Below, piece after piece: positions 9,124-17,833 of a DNA stretch of 64,000 nucleotides (the first letter of the stretch is position 1; each line of letters starts with the position of its first letter). The notes beneath the pieces are model-generated. The model was not told where the DNA came from and ran no database searches. It saw only the letters and a list, made by a program, of their open reading frames with translations. The DNA is from Saccharothrix luteola (GTDB lineage: Bacteria; Actinomycetota; Actinomycetes; Mycobacteriales; Pseudonocardiaceae). The DNA lies in contig NZ_JAJHUO010000045.1 of the NCBI RefSeq assembly GCF_020859565.1, positions 20,657 to 84,656 of the forward strand, written 5' to 3'. The position numbers and the translations under genes are program-made.

Positions 9124-9378
9124 TCAGCCCGCGGTCGCGAGGAAGTACACGACGAAGCCGAGCAGTGCGAGCACCTCGACGATGGCGAACGTGGTCCAGG
9201 CCAGGCTCAGCAGCACGCCGCGAGCCTCGGGCTGACGGGCGGTGCCGTTGATGACCGAGGAGAAGATCAGACCCACGCCGATGCCCGGGCCGATGGCCGC
9301 GAGGCCGTAACCGATGGCGGCGAGACCCTGGTTCAGGTTGACGTTCGCGGCTTCCTGAGCAAGAACGATAGCGCTCAC
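9124..9378 (-). CDS. atpE: ATP synthase Fo subunit c
   Basis: The proteolipid of the rotor ring, 84 residues forming a helical hairpin. The first helix contains GLAAIGYGLAAIGPGIGVG, the polar loop is ARQPEARG, and the second helix has the proton-carrying glutamate (E68) in AIVEVLALLGFV. No Na+-binding signature is apparent, so the ring is probably H+-coupled. The gene lies 61 bases after atpB. Confidence 0.97.
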   Translation of the reverse strand: MSAIVLAQEAANVNLNQGLAAIGYGLAAIGPGIGVGLIFSSVINGTARQPEARGVLLSLAWTTFAIVEVLALLGFVVYFLATAG

Positions 9379-9439
9379 TTGTGCTGTTCCCTTTCCAACT
9401 CGGTCCGCGAACGCTCGCGGATCGGAGGCTTATGATTTA

Positions 9440-10219
9440 TCAGTGCTCTTCGGCCAGCGCCGCGCCGATGTAGTTGGCGGACAGCAGCGCGAAGATATAG
9501 GCCTGAAGGACCATGATCAGCGCTTCCAGGAACGTCAACGCGATGGCGAAGGCGAACGCGATGGGCGCGACCACGACGGTGATGCCGCCGGCGAAGAGCA
9601 GGTACTCACCGGCCAGGGTGAACACCAGCAAGAGCAGGTGACCCGCGAACATCGCCGCGAAAACTCGGATCGCGAGCGTGAGCGGGTTCAGGAAGAACTT
9701 CTGGAAGAACTCGATCGGAATCAGCAGGATGAGCACGAACCACGGCGCGCCGGGCGGCATGGTCTGGTGCTTCAGGTAACCGACGAAACCGTGGCGCTTG
9801 AACCCGACGAAGTGGTACACCGGGTAGATCACCAACAGCGAGACGGCCAGCGGGAATCCGATGTGCGACATCGTCGGGAACTGCACGACCGGGATGAGCC
9901 CGAACAGGTTGTTCACCAGGATGAAGGTGAAGACCGTGAGGATCAGCGGGACGAACGGCTTGAAGTCCTTCGCGCCGATCTGCTCGCGTGCGATCGAGTT
10001 GCGACCGATGTCGTAGAGCGACTCGGCGGCGAACTGGAACTTGCCGGGAACGAGCTTGAGGTTGCGGGTCGCCGCGATGAAGAACGCACCGATGATCAAG
10101 ATCGAGAGCACCAGAAGCACCATGGGCTTGGTGACCTCACCGAAGATCGGTGGGAGGAAGAAGTCCTTCACGCCGGGTGCGACGAACTCATCACCCGCAG
10201 CCAGCACCATCGTGGTCAC
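9440..10219 (-). CDS. atpB: ATP synthase Fo subunit a
   Basis: The proton-channel subunit, 259 residues with five to six membrane helices. The essential arginine facing the c-ring is R185 in LTLAIRVFAAMFAGHLLL. The conserved segment FVNNLFGLIP-like (ILVNNLFGLIP) is present near 100-110. A gap of about 150 bases separates it from the atpI-like gene upstream. A second promoter could lie in that gap, although no convincing -35/-10 pair was found. Confidence 0.95.
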   Translation of the reverse strand: MTTMVLAAGDEFVAPGVKDFFLPPIFGEVTKPMVLLVLSILIIGAFFIAATRNLKLVPGKFQFAAESLYDIGRNSIAREQIGAKDFKPFVPLILTVFTFILVNNLFGLIPVVQFPTMSHIGFPLAVSLLVIYPVYHFVGFKRHGFVGYLKHQTMPPGAPWFVLILLIPIEFFQKFFLNPLTLAIRVFAAMFAGHLLLLVFTLAGEYLLFAGGITVVVAPIAFAFAIALTFLEALIMVLQAYIFALLSANYIGAALAEEH

Positions 10220-10371
10220 TGTGTTCCTTCCGGTTCTCCCGGCCGGCGTTCACTCCGCCGGGGGAATCGTCACGATCGGGACTTAACGTACCTTACGGAC
10301 CGCAAGCGCCCGCGAGAGGCACCCCACCTACCTGGGTGTCCCGTCCTGCGCGCACCGTACCAGCCGGTAGA

Positions 10372-10818
10372 TCAGGTGTTTCCAGGGGTCGGGATGACGA
10401 TCTGACTGCGACTGCGCTTGGAGGCGCGCACCTCCATGGCGGTGGCGACCAGGATGGTCGCGGCCATGGTCAGGGCCAGCGCGTTGGTGTGCAGCACGGG
10501 GAACTGGCGCAGCAGCAGCATCACCGCGAACAGCAGGATCAGCTTGCCCATGAACCCGGCGAACGCCGCCACCATGATCACCTGGAGGGGCATCGCGGCC
10601 GTGCGGTGCATGAGCAGCAGCGTCCCGGCCGACGACAGGCACGCGATGGCGCCGCCGATCAGCGCGGCGACCAGGCCGGGGACCCCCGCCAGCACAGTCC
10701 AGAGGATCGCGGCCGCGACCACCGTCGCGAGCGCCGCCCACAGCGCCGCGCGGTACATCTCGCCCGCGAGTCGCTGCACGACGGCTTCGTGGGTCCACTC
10801 CGTCTTGTCCTGGCTCAT
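10372..10818 (-). CDS. AtpI-like membrane protein (ATP synthase assembly factor type)
   Basis: A small four-helix membrane protein of 148 residues beginning MSQDKTEWTHEAVVQRLAGE, preceded by a GGGGGTG ribosome-binding site. Helices are visible at about 25-45, 45-65, 75-100 and 105-125. Its place between wecA and atpB matches Rv1303 and the atpI slot of other operons. AtpI proteins assist c-ring assembly and possibly cation supply. A longer reading from 10848 adds ten residues but lacks a good ribosome-binding site. Confidence 0.8.
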   Translation of the reverse strand: MSQDKTEWTHEAVVQRLAGEMYRAALWAALATVVAAAILWTVLAGVPGLVAALIGGAIACLSSAGTLLLMHRTAAMPLQVIMVAAFAGFMGKLILLFAVMLLLRQFPVLHTNALALTMAATILVATAMEVRASKRSRSQIVIPTPGNT

Positions 10819-10899
10819 GTCACCCCCAAAGGGTCCAACACCGTCCACTGGTCGAGACCGAGTGTAAAGAAGCCTTGGTCCTCACCCCACCATCGGGGG

Positions 10900-12060
10900 T
10901 CATGTGCGGCGCACTTCGCGAAGTCTGGGTATCGCGGAGACCAACAGCGCGAGAACAAGTCCGATGGCCAGGCACCACACCACGACGACGACGTCGAACA
11001 ACGTCAACGCGACCGCGCCGAACGCCAGCACGCCCGCCCACAAGTAGATCAGCAGCACCGCGCGGCGCTGGGAGTGGCCGATCTCCAGCAGCCGGTGGTG
11101 CAGGTGCATCTTGTCCGCGGAGAACGGGCTCTCGCCCCGCCGGGTCCGCCGGACCACGGCCATGAGCAGGTCCAGCAGCGGCACGAACAGCACCGCGGCC
11201 ACCACGACCAGCGGCGAGAGCAGGCCGAGGACGTCGGTGGCCCGCACCGACTCGTAGTTGATCTTCCCCGAGGCCGAGATCGTCGCCGCGGCGAGCATCA
11301 GCCCGATCAGCATCGACCCCGAGTCGCCCATGAAGATCCGCGCCGGGTTGAAGTTGTGCGGCAGGAAGCCCAGGCACGCGCCCGCCAGCGTGGCCGCGAT
11401 CAGCGCGGGCGGGTACGCGCCCACGTCGCCGCCGTTGTTGGCCAGCAGCCCGATGGAGAACACGCAGGTGGCCGCCGCCGCGATCAGCCCGATGCCGGCC
11501 GCCAGGCCGTCCAGCCCGTCCACGAAGTTCATCGCGTTGACCATGGTCACGGCCAGCAGCACGCTCAGGATCGCGCCCTGGTTCTGGTCCAGCGAGAGCA
11601 GCGAGCCGGTGCCCTCGCCGTCGTCGCCCCACGGCACCCAGAACAGCAGCCACTGCAGGCCGAACAGCACGAGGATGCCCGCCGCGGTGACCTGCCCGGC
11701 GAGTTTCGTCAGGGAGTCGAGCTCGAACCGGTCGTCCAGCACACCGACGAGGACGATCACGCCACCGCCCACGATCACCGCGTACGGGTCGTAGGAGAAG
11801 TCGAACGCCGAGCGCAGCACCGGCAGCTGGTGCGCCAGGAGCATCCCGCCGAGCACCCCGCCGTACATCGCGAGGCCGCCCATCCGCGGCATGGGCTGGA
11901 CGTGCACGTCGCGCTGGCGGGGGTAGGCGACCGCGCCGATCCGGAACGCCAGCGCGCGGACCAGGCCGACGAGCAGGAACGTCACGACGGCGGCGGTCAG
12001 CGCGACGAGCAGGTACTCCCGGACGGGGAGGACGTTGGACACGGCAGGCAACTGGCCCAC
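10900..12060 (-). CDS. wecA: UDP-GlcNAc:undecaprenyl-phosphate GlcNAc-1-phosphate transferase
   Basis: A polytopic membrane enzyme of 386 residues and about 11 helices, of the MraY/WecA (glycosyltransferase 4) family. It starts cell-wall linkage-unit or polysaccharide synthesis by moving a sugar phosphate onto the lipid carrier. Diagnostic motifs are DDRFELDSLTKLAGQ (the DD pair), NFVDGLDGLAAG, FMGDSGSMLIG and the cytoplasmic HLHHRLLEIGH loop. It occupies the Rv1302 (wecA/rfe) position. The exact sugar substrate cannot be read from the sequence. It lies 82 bases upstream of the atpI-like gene. Confidence 0.9.
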   Translation of the reverse strand: MGQLPAVSNVLPVREYLLVALTAAVVTFLLVGLVRALAFRIGAVAYPRQRDVHVQPMPRMGGLAMYGGVLGGMLLAHQLPVLRSAFDFSYDPYAVIVGGGVIVLVGVLDDRFELDSLTKLAGQVTAAGILVLFGLQWLLFWVPWGDDGEGTGSLLSLDQNQGAILSVLLAVTMVNAMNFVDGLDGLAAGIGLIAAAATCVFSIGLLANNGGDVGAYPPALIAATLAGACLGFLPHNFNPARIFMGDSGSMLIGLMLAAATISASGKINYESVRATDVLGLLSPLVVVAAVLFVPLLDLLMAVVRRTRRGESPFSADKMHLHHRLLEIGHSQRRAVLLIYLWAGVLAFGAVALTLFDVVVVVWCLAIGLVLALLVSAIPRLREVRRT

Positions 12061-12170
12061 GGCAGGCTAGCCCCTCGGCGATGGGGTGTCGGGTGGATCT
12101 TGCTGCATTGGATCCCGTCGGGGCGGTTCGTGCGACGGGAGCACCACGCTACTCCGATCGGGAAGATCCA

Positions 12171-12821
12171 CTAGCGGGCGACCTCGACTTCGACGCCGAG
12201 GGCCTTCGACACCTCGCCGACCGGCACCGCGCCCTCCCGCAGGACCACGGGGTCGGGTCCGGTCAGGTCGACGATGGTGGAGGCGATGTTCTCGGCGGCC
12301 GGTCCGCCGTCCAGGTAGACGCCGACCTCCTCGCCGAGCTGGTCCCAGGCCTCCTGGGCGGTGCCCGCGGGCGGGAAGCCCGACTTGTTGGCGCTGGAGA
12401 CGGCCATCGGCCCGACGTCGCGGAGCAGCTCCAGCGCGACCGGGTGCAACGGCATCCGCAGCATCACCGTGCCGCGGGTGTGACCGAGATCCCACGCCAA
12501 CGAGGGGGCGTGCGGCAGCACGAGCGACAGCCCGCCCGGCCAGAACGCCTCGATCAGCGCCCGAGCCTGCCGGGGCACCCCGAGGACCAACCCGTCGATC
12601 GTGGTCCACGAGCCGACCAGCACGGGCACCGGCATGTCCGGCCCGCGCCCCTTGGCCTCCAGCAGGGCGCGAACGGCCGCCGCGTCGAACGCGTCACACC
12701 CGATGCCGTACACGGTGTCGGTGGGCAGGACGACCAGCCGCCCGGCCCGCACGGCTCCCGCGGCGGCCTCGAGGCCCGCCGCGCGATCGGCCTGGACACC
12801 ACAATCGTAGATCGTGCTCAC
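12171..12821 (-). CDS. L-threonylcarbamoyladenylate synthase (Sua5/YrdC family)
   Basis: This enzyme makes threonylcarbamoyl-AMP from threonine, bicarbonate and ATP for the t6A37 modification of ANN-decoding tRNAs. The 216-residue single-domain YrdC form has VVLPTDTVYGIGCDAF near the N-terminus, KGRGPDMPVPVLV, and MLRMPLHPVALELL followed by MAVSSANKSG. The extra C-terminal Sua5 domain is absent, so it is the TsaC-like short form. It sits in the Rv1301 slot between prmC and wecA, but here two small genes separate it from prmC. Confidence 0.92.
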   Translation of the reverse strand: MSTIYDCGVQADRAAGLEAAAGAVRAGRLVVLPTDTVYGIGCDAFDAAAVRALLEAKGRGPDMPVPVLVGSWTTIDGLVLGVPRQARALIEAFWPGGLSLVLPHAPSLAWDLGHTRGTVMLRMPLHPVALELLRDVGPMAVSSANKSGFPPAGTAQEAWDQLGEEVGVYLDGGPAAENIASTIVDLTGPDPVVLREGAVPVGEVSKALGVEVEVAR

Positions 12822-12920
12822 CCCGCTGATCCAAGCACAGCGCGACCGGACCCAGCGGTCGAGGTCACACCCGGACGGCGAGCGGCGGGCGCGGTGCGGC
12901 GGGCGCGTTCGGCGGCCCGC

Positions 12921-13568
12921 TCACGGACGGCCGCGGCCGAACGCCGCGTCCGCGTCGACCGCCCACTTCCGCTTCCGGTGCGCCATCACGAACCCGAACA
13001 CGAGCACCGCGCCCACCAGCACACCGGCCACCGTCACGGCCGGGTCGCCGATCGCGCCACCCACGAACGGCAGCACGAGCACGGCCAGCCCCACCACCGC
13101 CGCGGTCCACACGTCCGGCTCGACCCACCGCCACCTCCGCGCCTCGTCCACCCTCCGGGACAGGTCGGTCGCGAACGCGATCAGCTCCGGGTGCGGGCTC
13201 AGCGCCAGGATCTCCTCGGCCAGCGCCCGGCACTCCGCCGCTTGGCGCGCACCTGTCACGACCAGCGCGCCCTCCGGCGTGACGCTGCGCACCTCCGCGG
13301 TGCGGGCCGCGAGCGCGAGTGCCAGGTGCGAGCGCAGCACGTCGTCCGCGCGGGGCGCGCCGCCACGTCCCAGCTCCGCGCGCACGACGGCGGCGGCCAG
13401 GTGGCTCTCGCCGTCGTGGCCCTCGCCCAGCGCCGACGTCAGCGCGGTCAGCGCGCGGGACAGGCGCACCCGGTCGGGATCGGCGAAATCGGTCAGGTCG
13501 ACGCGGGTGATGCGCGCCGCCAGCCATTCCCGCAATCCGCTCCACTCGTTCGGCTCATTGACAGCCAT
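12921..13568 (-). CDS. Hypothetical protein with C-terminal membrane helix pair
   Basis: A 215-residue protein not recognised as a named family. Residues 1-145 are soluble, Ala/Arg/Glu-rich and probably helical (LAARITRVDLTDFADPDRVRL, EILALSPHPELIAFATDLSRR). Two membrane helices follow at about 155-175 and 180-200, and the tail is short and basic. It is divergent from the next small membrane protein (13619) with only 50 bases between starts. It interrupts the usual sua5-prmC order and may be lineage specific. Confidence 0.65.
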   Translation of the reverse strand: MAVNEPNEWSGLREWLAARITRVDLTDFADPDRVRLSRALTALTSALGEGHDGESHLAAAVVRAELGRGGAPRADDVLRSHLALALAARTAEVRSVTPEGALVVTGARQAAECRALAEEILALSPHPELIAFATDLSRRVDEARRWRWVEPDVWTAAVVGLAVLVLPFVGGAIGDPAVTVAGVLVGAVLVFGFVMAHRKRKWAVDADAAFGRGRP

Positions 13569-13618
13569 CGCGGGTTCTCCGATTTACTCGGCGGAGCGTT
13601 GACGTCCAGATTATCCCG

Positions 13619-14290
13619 ATGGCGAGGCGTCCGGTGAATGCCAGAAACCCGATCGGCGCCCTCCCCCTGGCGCTGTCGGCCGCCGCCGTCTACGCCGTCC
13701 TGGCCGGTGCCGCCGGCTACCTGACCCTGGACCGGCACCCGCCGACGCCCGCACCCGGCACCACCGCCGCCGCGGCGCCGCCCACCCTGCCCGTCATCAC
13801 CACGACCACCACCACGCCACCGCCCCCGACCACCACGACCGCCGCCGCCCTCCCGCCGGACCTGCGGCGGGTCGAAGCGCCGGGCGGCCTCACCACCGTG
13901 ATCCCGGCCGGGTGGGCGGTCGCGACCGGCACGGTCGCCACCACCCTCGTCGCCACCGACCCGACGTCACCGCGCCGTGAACTCCGACTCGGCGGCGCCC
14001 CGGTCACCGACCCGTCGACACCGCTCCTGGACCGCATCGCGCGAGCCGCCGCGGACCGAGAACGCGAACCTGGCCACCGCCGCGTCACGCTGACCCCGAC
14101 GACGATCCGCACCCACCCGGCCGTCACCTGGGAATTCGACGAGAGCACCGCGTCGGGCGCGAAACGGGTCGCCACCGCGTTCTGGGAATCCGGCGGCGTC
14201 GAATACGTCCTCTACTCCGCCGGCCCACCGGAGGAGTGGGACCTGACCCGGTCGCGCCTGGCCGCGATGGTCGAGCACGCCACCCCCTAG
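13619..14290 (+). CDS. Hypothetical membrane-anchored extracytoplasmic protein
   Basis: A 223-residue protein with a positively charged N-terminus, one membrane helix at about 13-36, then a Pro/Thr linker (APPTLPVITTTTTTPPPPTT) of about 45 residues. The C-terminal alpha/beta domain contains GGLTTVIPAGWAV and WEFDESTASGAKRVATAFW. The layout resembles the extracytoplasmic sensor tails of some actinobacterial kinases and lipoprotein-like proteins, but no family is claimed. The stop precedes the prmC stop by 43 bases on the opposite strand. Confidence 0.65.
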   Translation: MARRPVNARNPIGALPLALSAAAVYAVLAGAAGYLTLDRHPPTPAPGTTAAAAPPTLPVITTTTTTPPPPTTTTAAALPPDLRRVEAPGGLTTVIPAGWAVATGTVATTLVATDPTSPRRELRLGGAPVTDPSTPLLDRIARAAADREREPGHRRVTLTPTTIRTHPAVTWEFDESTASGAKRVATAFWESGGVEYVLYSAGPPEEWDLTRSRLAAMVEHATP

Positions 14291-14333
14291 CCCGGCGCGC
14301 GGTCGTCACCGGCACCCGCGCCGGCCGCGTCGC

Positions 14334-15194
14334 TCACACCCGGCGCGCGGTCGCGAAGCGGGGGCGCCACGCCAGGTCGCGGTGGTCCGCGACGTCGGTC
14401 AGCACCCGGCGCGAGGAGAGCAGCGACGGCACGACCGCGCCGTGGCTGTCGTCGTGCTCGATCGCCACGTGCCCACCGGGCTTGAGCAGCCGCGCGGCCA
14501 CCGCCACGACGTGCCGGATCACCTCCAGCCCGTCCGGCCCGCCGAACACCGCGTGCCTCGGGTCGTGGTCGGCGACCTCCGGCTGCACCTCGGTGCCGTC
14601 CGGCACGTACGGCGGGTTGCACAGCACCAGGTCCACCTGTCCGTCCAGGTCGGACAGCACGCCCGGCTCGGTCACGTCGCCCGCGTGCAGCGTGATCGGC
14701 GTGTCGCCCGCGGCGGCACGGGCGTCCGCGTTGCGCCGCGCCCAGGCCAACGCCGAGGGATCGCGCTCGACCGCGTGCACGGACGCGTCCGGCAACCGGT
14801 GCGCCGCCGCCAGCGCCAACGCGCCGGAACCCGTGCACAGGTCGACCACCACCGGGTCCTTCGACTCCACAGTGGACAGCGCCCACTCCAGCACCAGCTC
14901 GGTCTCCGGGCGCGGGATGAACACGCCCGGACCGACCTCCAGGTCCACGCCGCCCAGGTGCGCCCGGCCGGTGATGTGCTGCAACGGCACGCGCGTCGCG
15001 CGCTCCCGCACGACCTTGTGCAGCGCCTCGACCACCGGCGGGTCGACCAGCGGGATCAGCGGCAGGCGCGAGCGCTCGACGCCGAGCACGTGGGCGGCCA
15101 GCAGCTCGGCGTCCACCCGGGGACTGTCGACACCCGCCGCGGCCAGCAGGCGTTCCGCTTCGTTGATGGCCAGCCGCAACGGGTGTCGGGTCAT
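14334..15194 (-). CDS. prmC: Release factor glutamine methyltransferase
   Basis: N5-glutamine methyltransferase that modifies the GGQ glutamine of release factors with SAM. The 286-residue product has the N-terminal helical release-factor-binding domain, the SAM-binding motif DLCTGSGALALA (about 118-129) and the catalytic motif NPPY (193-196). Its target, PrfA, is encoded 2.6 kb upstream on the same strand. Two unrelated genes (a flavoprotein and a hydrolase) are inserted between them relative to the mycobacterial order. Confidence 0.94.
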   Translation of the reverse strand: MTRHPLRLAINEAERLLAAAGVDSPRVDAELLAAHVLGVERSRLPLIPLVDPPVVEALHKVVRERATRVPLQHITGRAHLGGVDLEVGPGVFIPRPETELVLEWALSTVESKDPVVVDLCTGSGALALAAAHRLPDASVHAVERDPSALAWARRNADARAAAGDTPITLHAGDVTEPGVLSDLDGQVDLVLCNPPYVPDGTEVQPEVADHDPRHAVFGGPDGLEVIRHVVAVAARLLKPGGHVAIEHDDSHGAVVPSLLSSRRVLTDVADHRDLAWRPRFATARRV

Positions 15195-15212
15195 GCGTCC
15201 AGGGTAGGGGGA

Positions 15213-16598
15213 TCAGAAGTTGATCATGTGCCCGGCCAGCCCGTGCACGGCTTCCTTGACCGCCTCGCCCAACGTCGGGTGCGCGTGCACGTTGCGCGCC
15301 ACCTCGTGGACGGTCAGGTCCCACTGCTGGGCCAGCGTCAGCTCCGGCAGCAGCTCGGTCACGTCCGGTCCGATCAGGTGGCCGCCGAGCAGCTCGCCGT
15401 ACTTGGCGTCGCTGATCAGCTTCACGAACCCGGCCGAGTCGCCGATGCCGTGCGCCTTGCCGTTCGCGGTGAACGGGAACTTCGCCACCTGGACGTCGAA
15501 CCCGCGCTCGCGCGCCTGCGCCTCGGTCCACCCGAACGACGCGATCTGCGGCTGGCAGTACGTCGCCCGCGGGATCATCACGAAGTCCAGCTCCATGGTC
15601 TCCGCGCCCGCGATGGTCTCCGCCGCGATGACGCCCATCGACTCGGCGGCGTGCGCGAGCATCAGCTTCGCCGTCACGTCGCCGATCGCGAAGATGTTCT
15701 CCACGTTCGTGCGCCCACGCCCGTCGACCGCGATCGCGCCGCGCTCGGTGAGCCGGACACCGGTGTTCTCCAGCCCGTAGCCCTCGACCCGCGGCTGGAA
15801 GCCGATGGCCTGCATGACCTTGTCGGCCTCCAGGACCTCCTGCGCGCCGTCCTTGGACACGGTCACCCGCACGCGCGGCCCGGAGTCGTCGATGGACTCG
15901 ACCCTCGTGGACGTCCGCACGTCGATCCCGAGCCGCTTGTACCGCTTGGCCAGCTCCGCCGACACCTCGGCGTCCTCCAGCGGCACCACCCGGTCGAGGA
16001 ACTCGACGATGGTGACCTTCACGCCGTAGTTGTGCAGCACGTACGCGAACTCGACGCCGATGGCGCCCGCGCCGGCGATGACGATGCTCTCCGGCAGGTC
16101 CTGCGACAGGATCTGCTCCTCGTACGTCACCACCCGTTCGGACAGCTTCGTCCCCGGGAGGAGTCGGGTCGTCGCACCCGCCGCGATGATCGCGTGCGTG
16201 AACGTGACCCTCTCGTCACCCACCTGGATGGTGTTGGCGTCGAGGAACGTGCCCCGGCCGTTGTACTCCGTGATGCCGTTCTTCTTCATCAGGAAGTGCA
16301 CGCCCTTGACACGCCCGTCCGCGACCTTGCGGCTGCGGTCGTAGGCGGCGCCGTAGTCGAACTTCACCGTGCCGTCGACCTGGATGCCGTAGGTCTTCTG
16401 CTCGTGGGTGAACAGGTGCGCGAGCTCCGCGTTGCGCAGGAGCGCCTTCGACGGGATGCAGCCCACGTTCAGGCACACCCCGCCCCAGTAACGCTCCTCG
16501 ATGACCGCCGTCTTCAGCCCCAGCTGGGCCGCCCGGATCGCGGCGACGTACCCGCCTGGCCCCGCACCGAGGACCACGACGTCAAAGTGTGCGCTCAT
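15213..16598 (-). CDS. lpdA: Dihydrolipoyl dehydrogenase
   Basis: An FAD-dependent pyridine nucleotide-disulfide oxidoreductase of 461 residues, starting at MSAHFDVVVLGAGPGGYVAA. It has the FAD-binding GAGPGG motif, the redox disulfide in GGVCLNVGCIPSKALL (C42 and C47), a second nucleotide-binding motif (IAGAGAIGVEFAYV), FAIGDVTAKLMLAHAAE, and the C-terminal His/Glu region VHAHPTLGEAV. These make it an E3 enzyme able to reoxidise dihydrolipoamide in 2-oxoacid dehydrogenase complexes. No E1/E2 genes are nearby. The ATG at 16598 was chosen over an upstream start because it gives the canonical N-terminus. Confidence 0.9.
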   Translation of the reverse strand: MSAHFDVVVLGAGPGGYVAAIRAAQLGLKTAVIEERYWGGVCLNVGCIPSKALLRNAELAHLFTHEQKTYGIQVDGTVKFDYGAAYDRSRKVADGRVKGVHFLMKKNGITEYNGRGTFLDANTIQVGDERVTFTHAIIAAGATTRLLPGTKLSERVVTYEEQILSQDLPESIVIAGAGAIGVEFAYVLHNYGVKVTIVEFLDRVVPLEDAEVSAELAKRYKRLGIDVRTSTRVESIDDSGPRVRVTVSKDGAQEVLEADKVMQAIGFQPRVEGYGLENTGVRLTERGAIAVDGRGRTNVENIFAIGDVTAKLMLAHAAESMGVIAAETIAGAETMELDFVMIPRATYCQPQIASFGWTEAQARERGFDVQVAKFPFTANGKAHGIGDSAGFVKLISDAKYGELLGGHLIGPDVTELLPELTLAQQWDLTVHEVARNVHAHPTLGEAVKEAVHGLAGHMINF

Positions 16599-16608
16599 GA
16601 GCGACACA

Positions 16609-17811
16609 TTAGGTGCCCAGTTGGTCCGACAAGAACTCAACCGTCCGACGCCACGCGTCGGCGCGGGCGGCGGCCGTGGCGGCGGGCGTGCCGCCCATCG
16701 AGAAGTTCACGCCGGGGCCCGGCACCACCAGTTCCACCGGCCGGTGGGGTGGCCCCGCGATCAGGTGCCCTGCCTCGGGGTACACCACGTGCTCGTGCCG
16801 GTGCGCGTGCCCGTGCCCGGTCAGCCGGCGCCAGGCGACCTCGCTCAGCGCCACCGACGGCCACGACTCGTCCTGCCCGGATGAGAGCAGCAACACACCG
16901 CCCCCGATCCGCTCGACCGGGATCTCGGCGTCCTCGCCGATGCCGTCGGAGAAGTCGAACGCCAGGCTCAGCCGCACCGGCTCGCCCGAGACCACCCGCT
17001 CGCGCAGCTCGTCGGGGATCGAGTACGGCAGGTACGGCAGCGGCCTGCCCTGCCACGTCCACGACGCCGCCTCGTGGTCCAGCTTCCGCAACAACCGCGT
17101 CCCCGGTCCGATGCACTGCGTGACCACGCCGCTGCCGACCACGCTCACCACGGCCTCGACCTGCGGGAAGTGCACGCCGAGCAGCAACGCCGCCTCACCG
17201 CCGCGCGACCCGCCGACGACGCCCAGCCGGCCCGCCCGCGCACCGAGCCACTCCAGCGCGGTCCCGAAGTGCTCCAGCGGGATCTCGACCAGGTCGTCCG
17301 GCACGCCCGGCGCGCCGAAGTACGCCGGCGCCAGCGCCGCGAACCCGTGCCCGGCGAGCAGTGCCGCGTCCAGCTCGTGCAACCCGCCCTCGGACCCGCC
17401 CAGCACGAGCACGCCGGGGTGCACCTCGTCGTCGTCGGGCTCGAACAGCACGCCGACCAGGCCGTGCTCGCGCACCTCGGTCCGCCTGACGCCCTCGGGC
17501 ACGGTCAGCCGGTCGAGCTCCACCTTGCCGACCCCGACGACCTCGATCAACGTCGGGCCGCTCGGCTCACCCGTCCGGGTCATCGACCAGAACAACCCCA
17601 TCGGGTCGACGCCGGAGTAGTCGCCCTCGACGGGCGCGTGCCGGGTCAGGTCCACCACGCCGCGCTCGTCGGCCAGGAACACCGCGGACGACGACCAGTC
17701 GCCCGTCGACGCGCGCACCACGACCCGTTCGTCCGGTGGCAGGTCGGCCACCCGGATCCCCAGGACGGCGTCGAGAGGGGCTCGCCGCGGGTTCACCAGG
17801 ATCTCCGCCAT
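16609..17811 (-). CDS. Acyl-CoA thioesterase/BAAT-family alpha/beta hydrolase
   Basis: A 400-residue two-domain protein. The N-terminal beta-sandwich (residues 10-110, VVVRASTGDWSSSAVFLAD) matches the acyl-CoA thioester hydrolase/BAAT N-terminal domain. The C-terminal alpha/beta hydrolase has the nucleophile elbow GGSRGGEA with S202, an acid in SSGQDESWPS and His in YPEAGHLIAGPPH. Mammalian BAAT uses Cys; the serine here points to hydrolysis rather than amino-acid transfer. The start at 17811 has GAGGGG seven bases upstream. The substrate is not evident. It lies 10 bases upstream of lpdA. Confidence 0.82.
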   Translation of the reverse strand: MAEILVNPRRAPLDAVLGIRVADLPPDERVVVRASTGDWSSSAVFLADERGVVDLTRHAPVEGDYSGVDPMGLFWSMTRTGEPSGPTLIEVVGVGKVELDRLTVPEGVRRTEVREHGLVGVLFEPDDDEVHPGVLVLGGSEGGLHELDAALLAGHGFAALAPAYFGAPGVPDDLVEIPLEHFGTALEWLGARAGRLGVVGGSRGGEAALLLGVHFPQVEAVVSVVGSGVVTQCIGPGTRLLRKLDHEAASWTWQGRPLPYLPYSIPDELRERVVSGEPVRLSLAFDFSDGIGEDAEIPVERIGGGVLLLSSGQDESWPSVALSEVAWRRLTGHGHAHRHEHVVYPEAGHLIAGPPHRPVELVVPGPGVNFSMGGTPAATAAARADAWRRTVEFLSDQLGT

Positions 17812-17833
17812 CGAGCGCCCCCTCATCGTCGCC

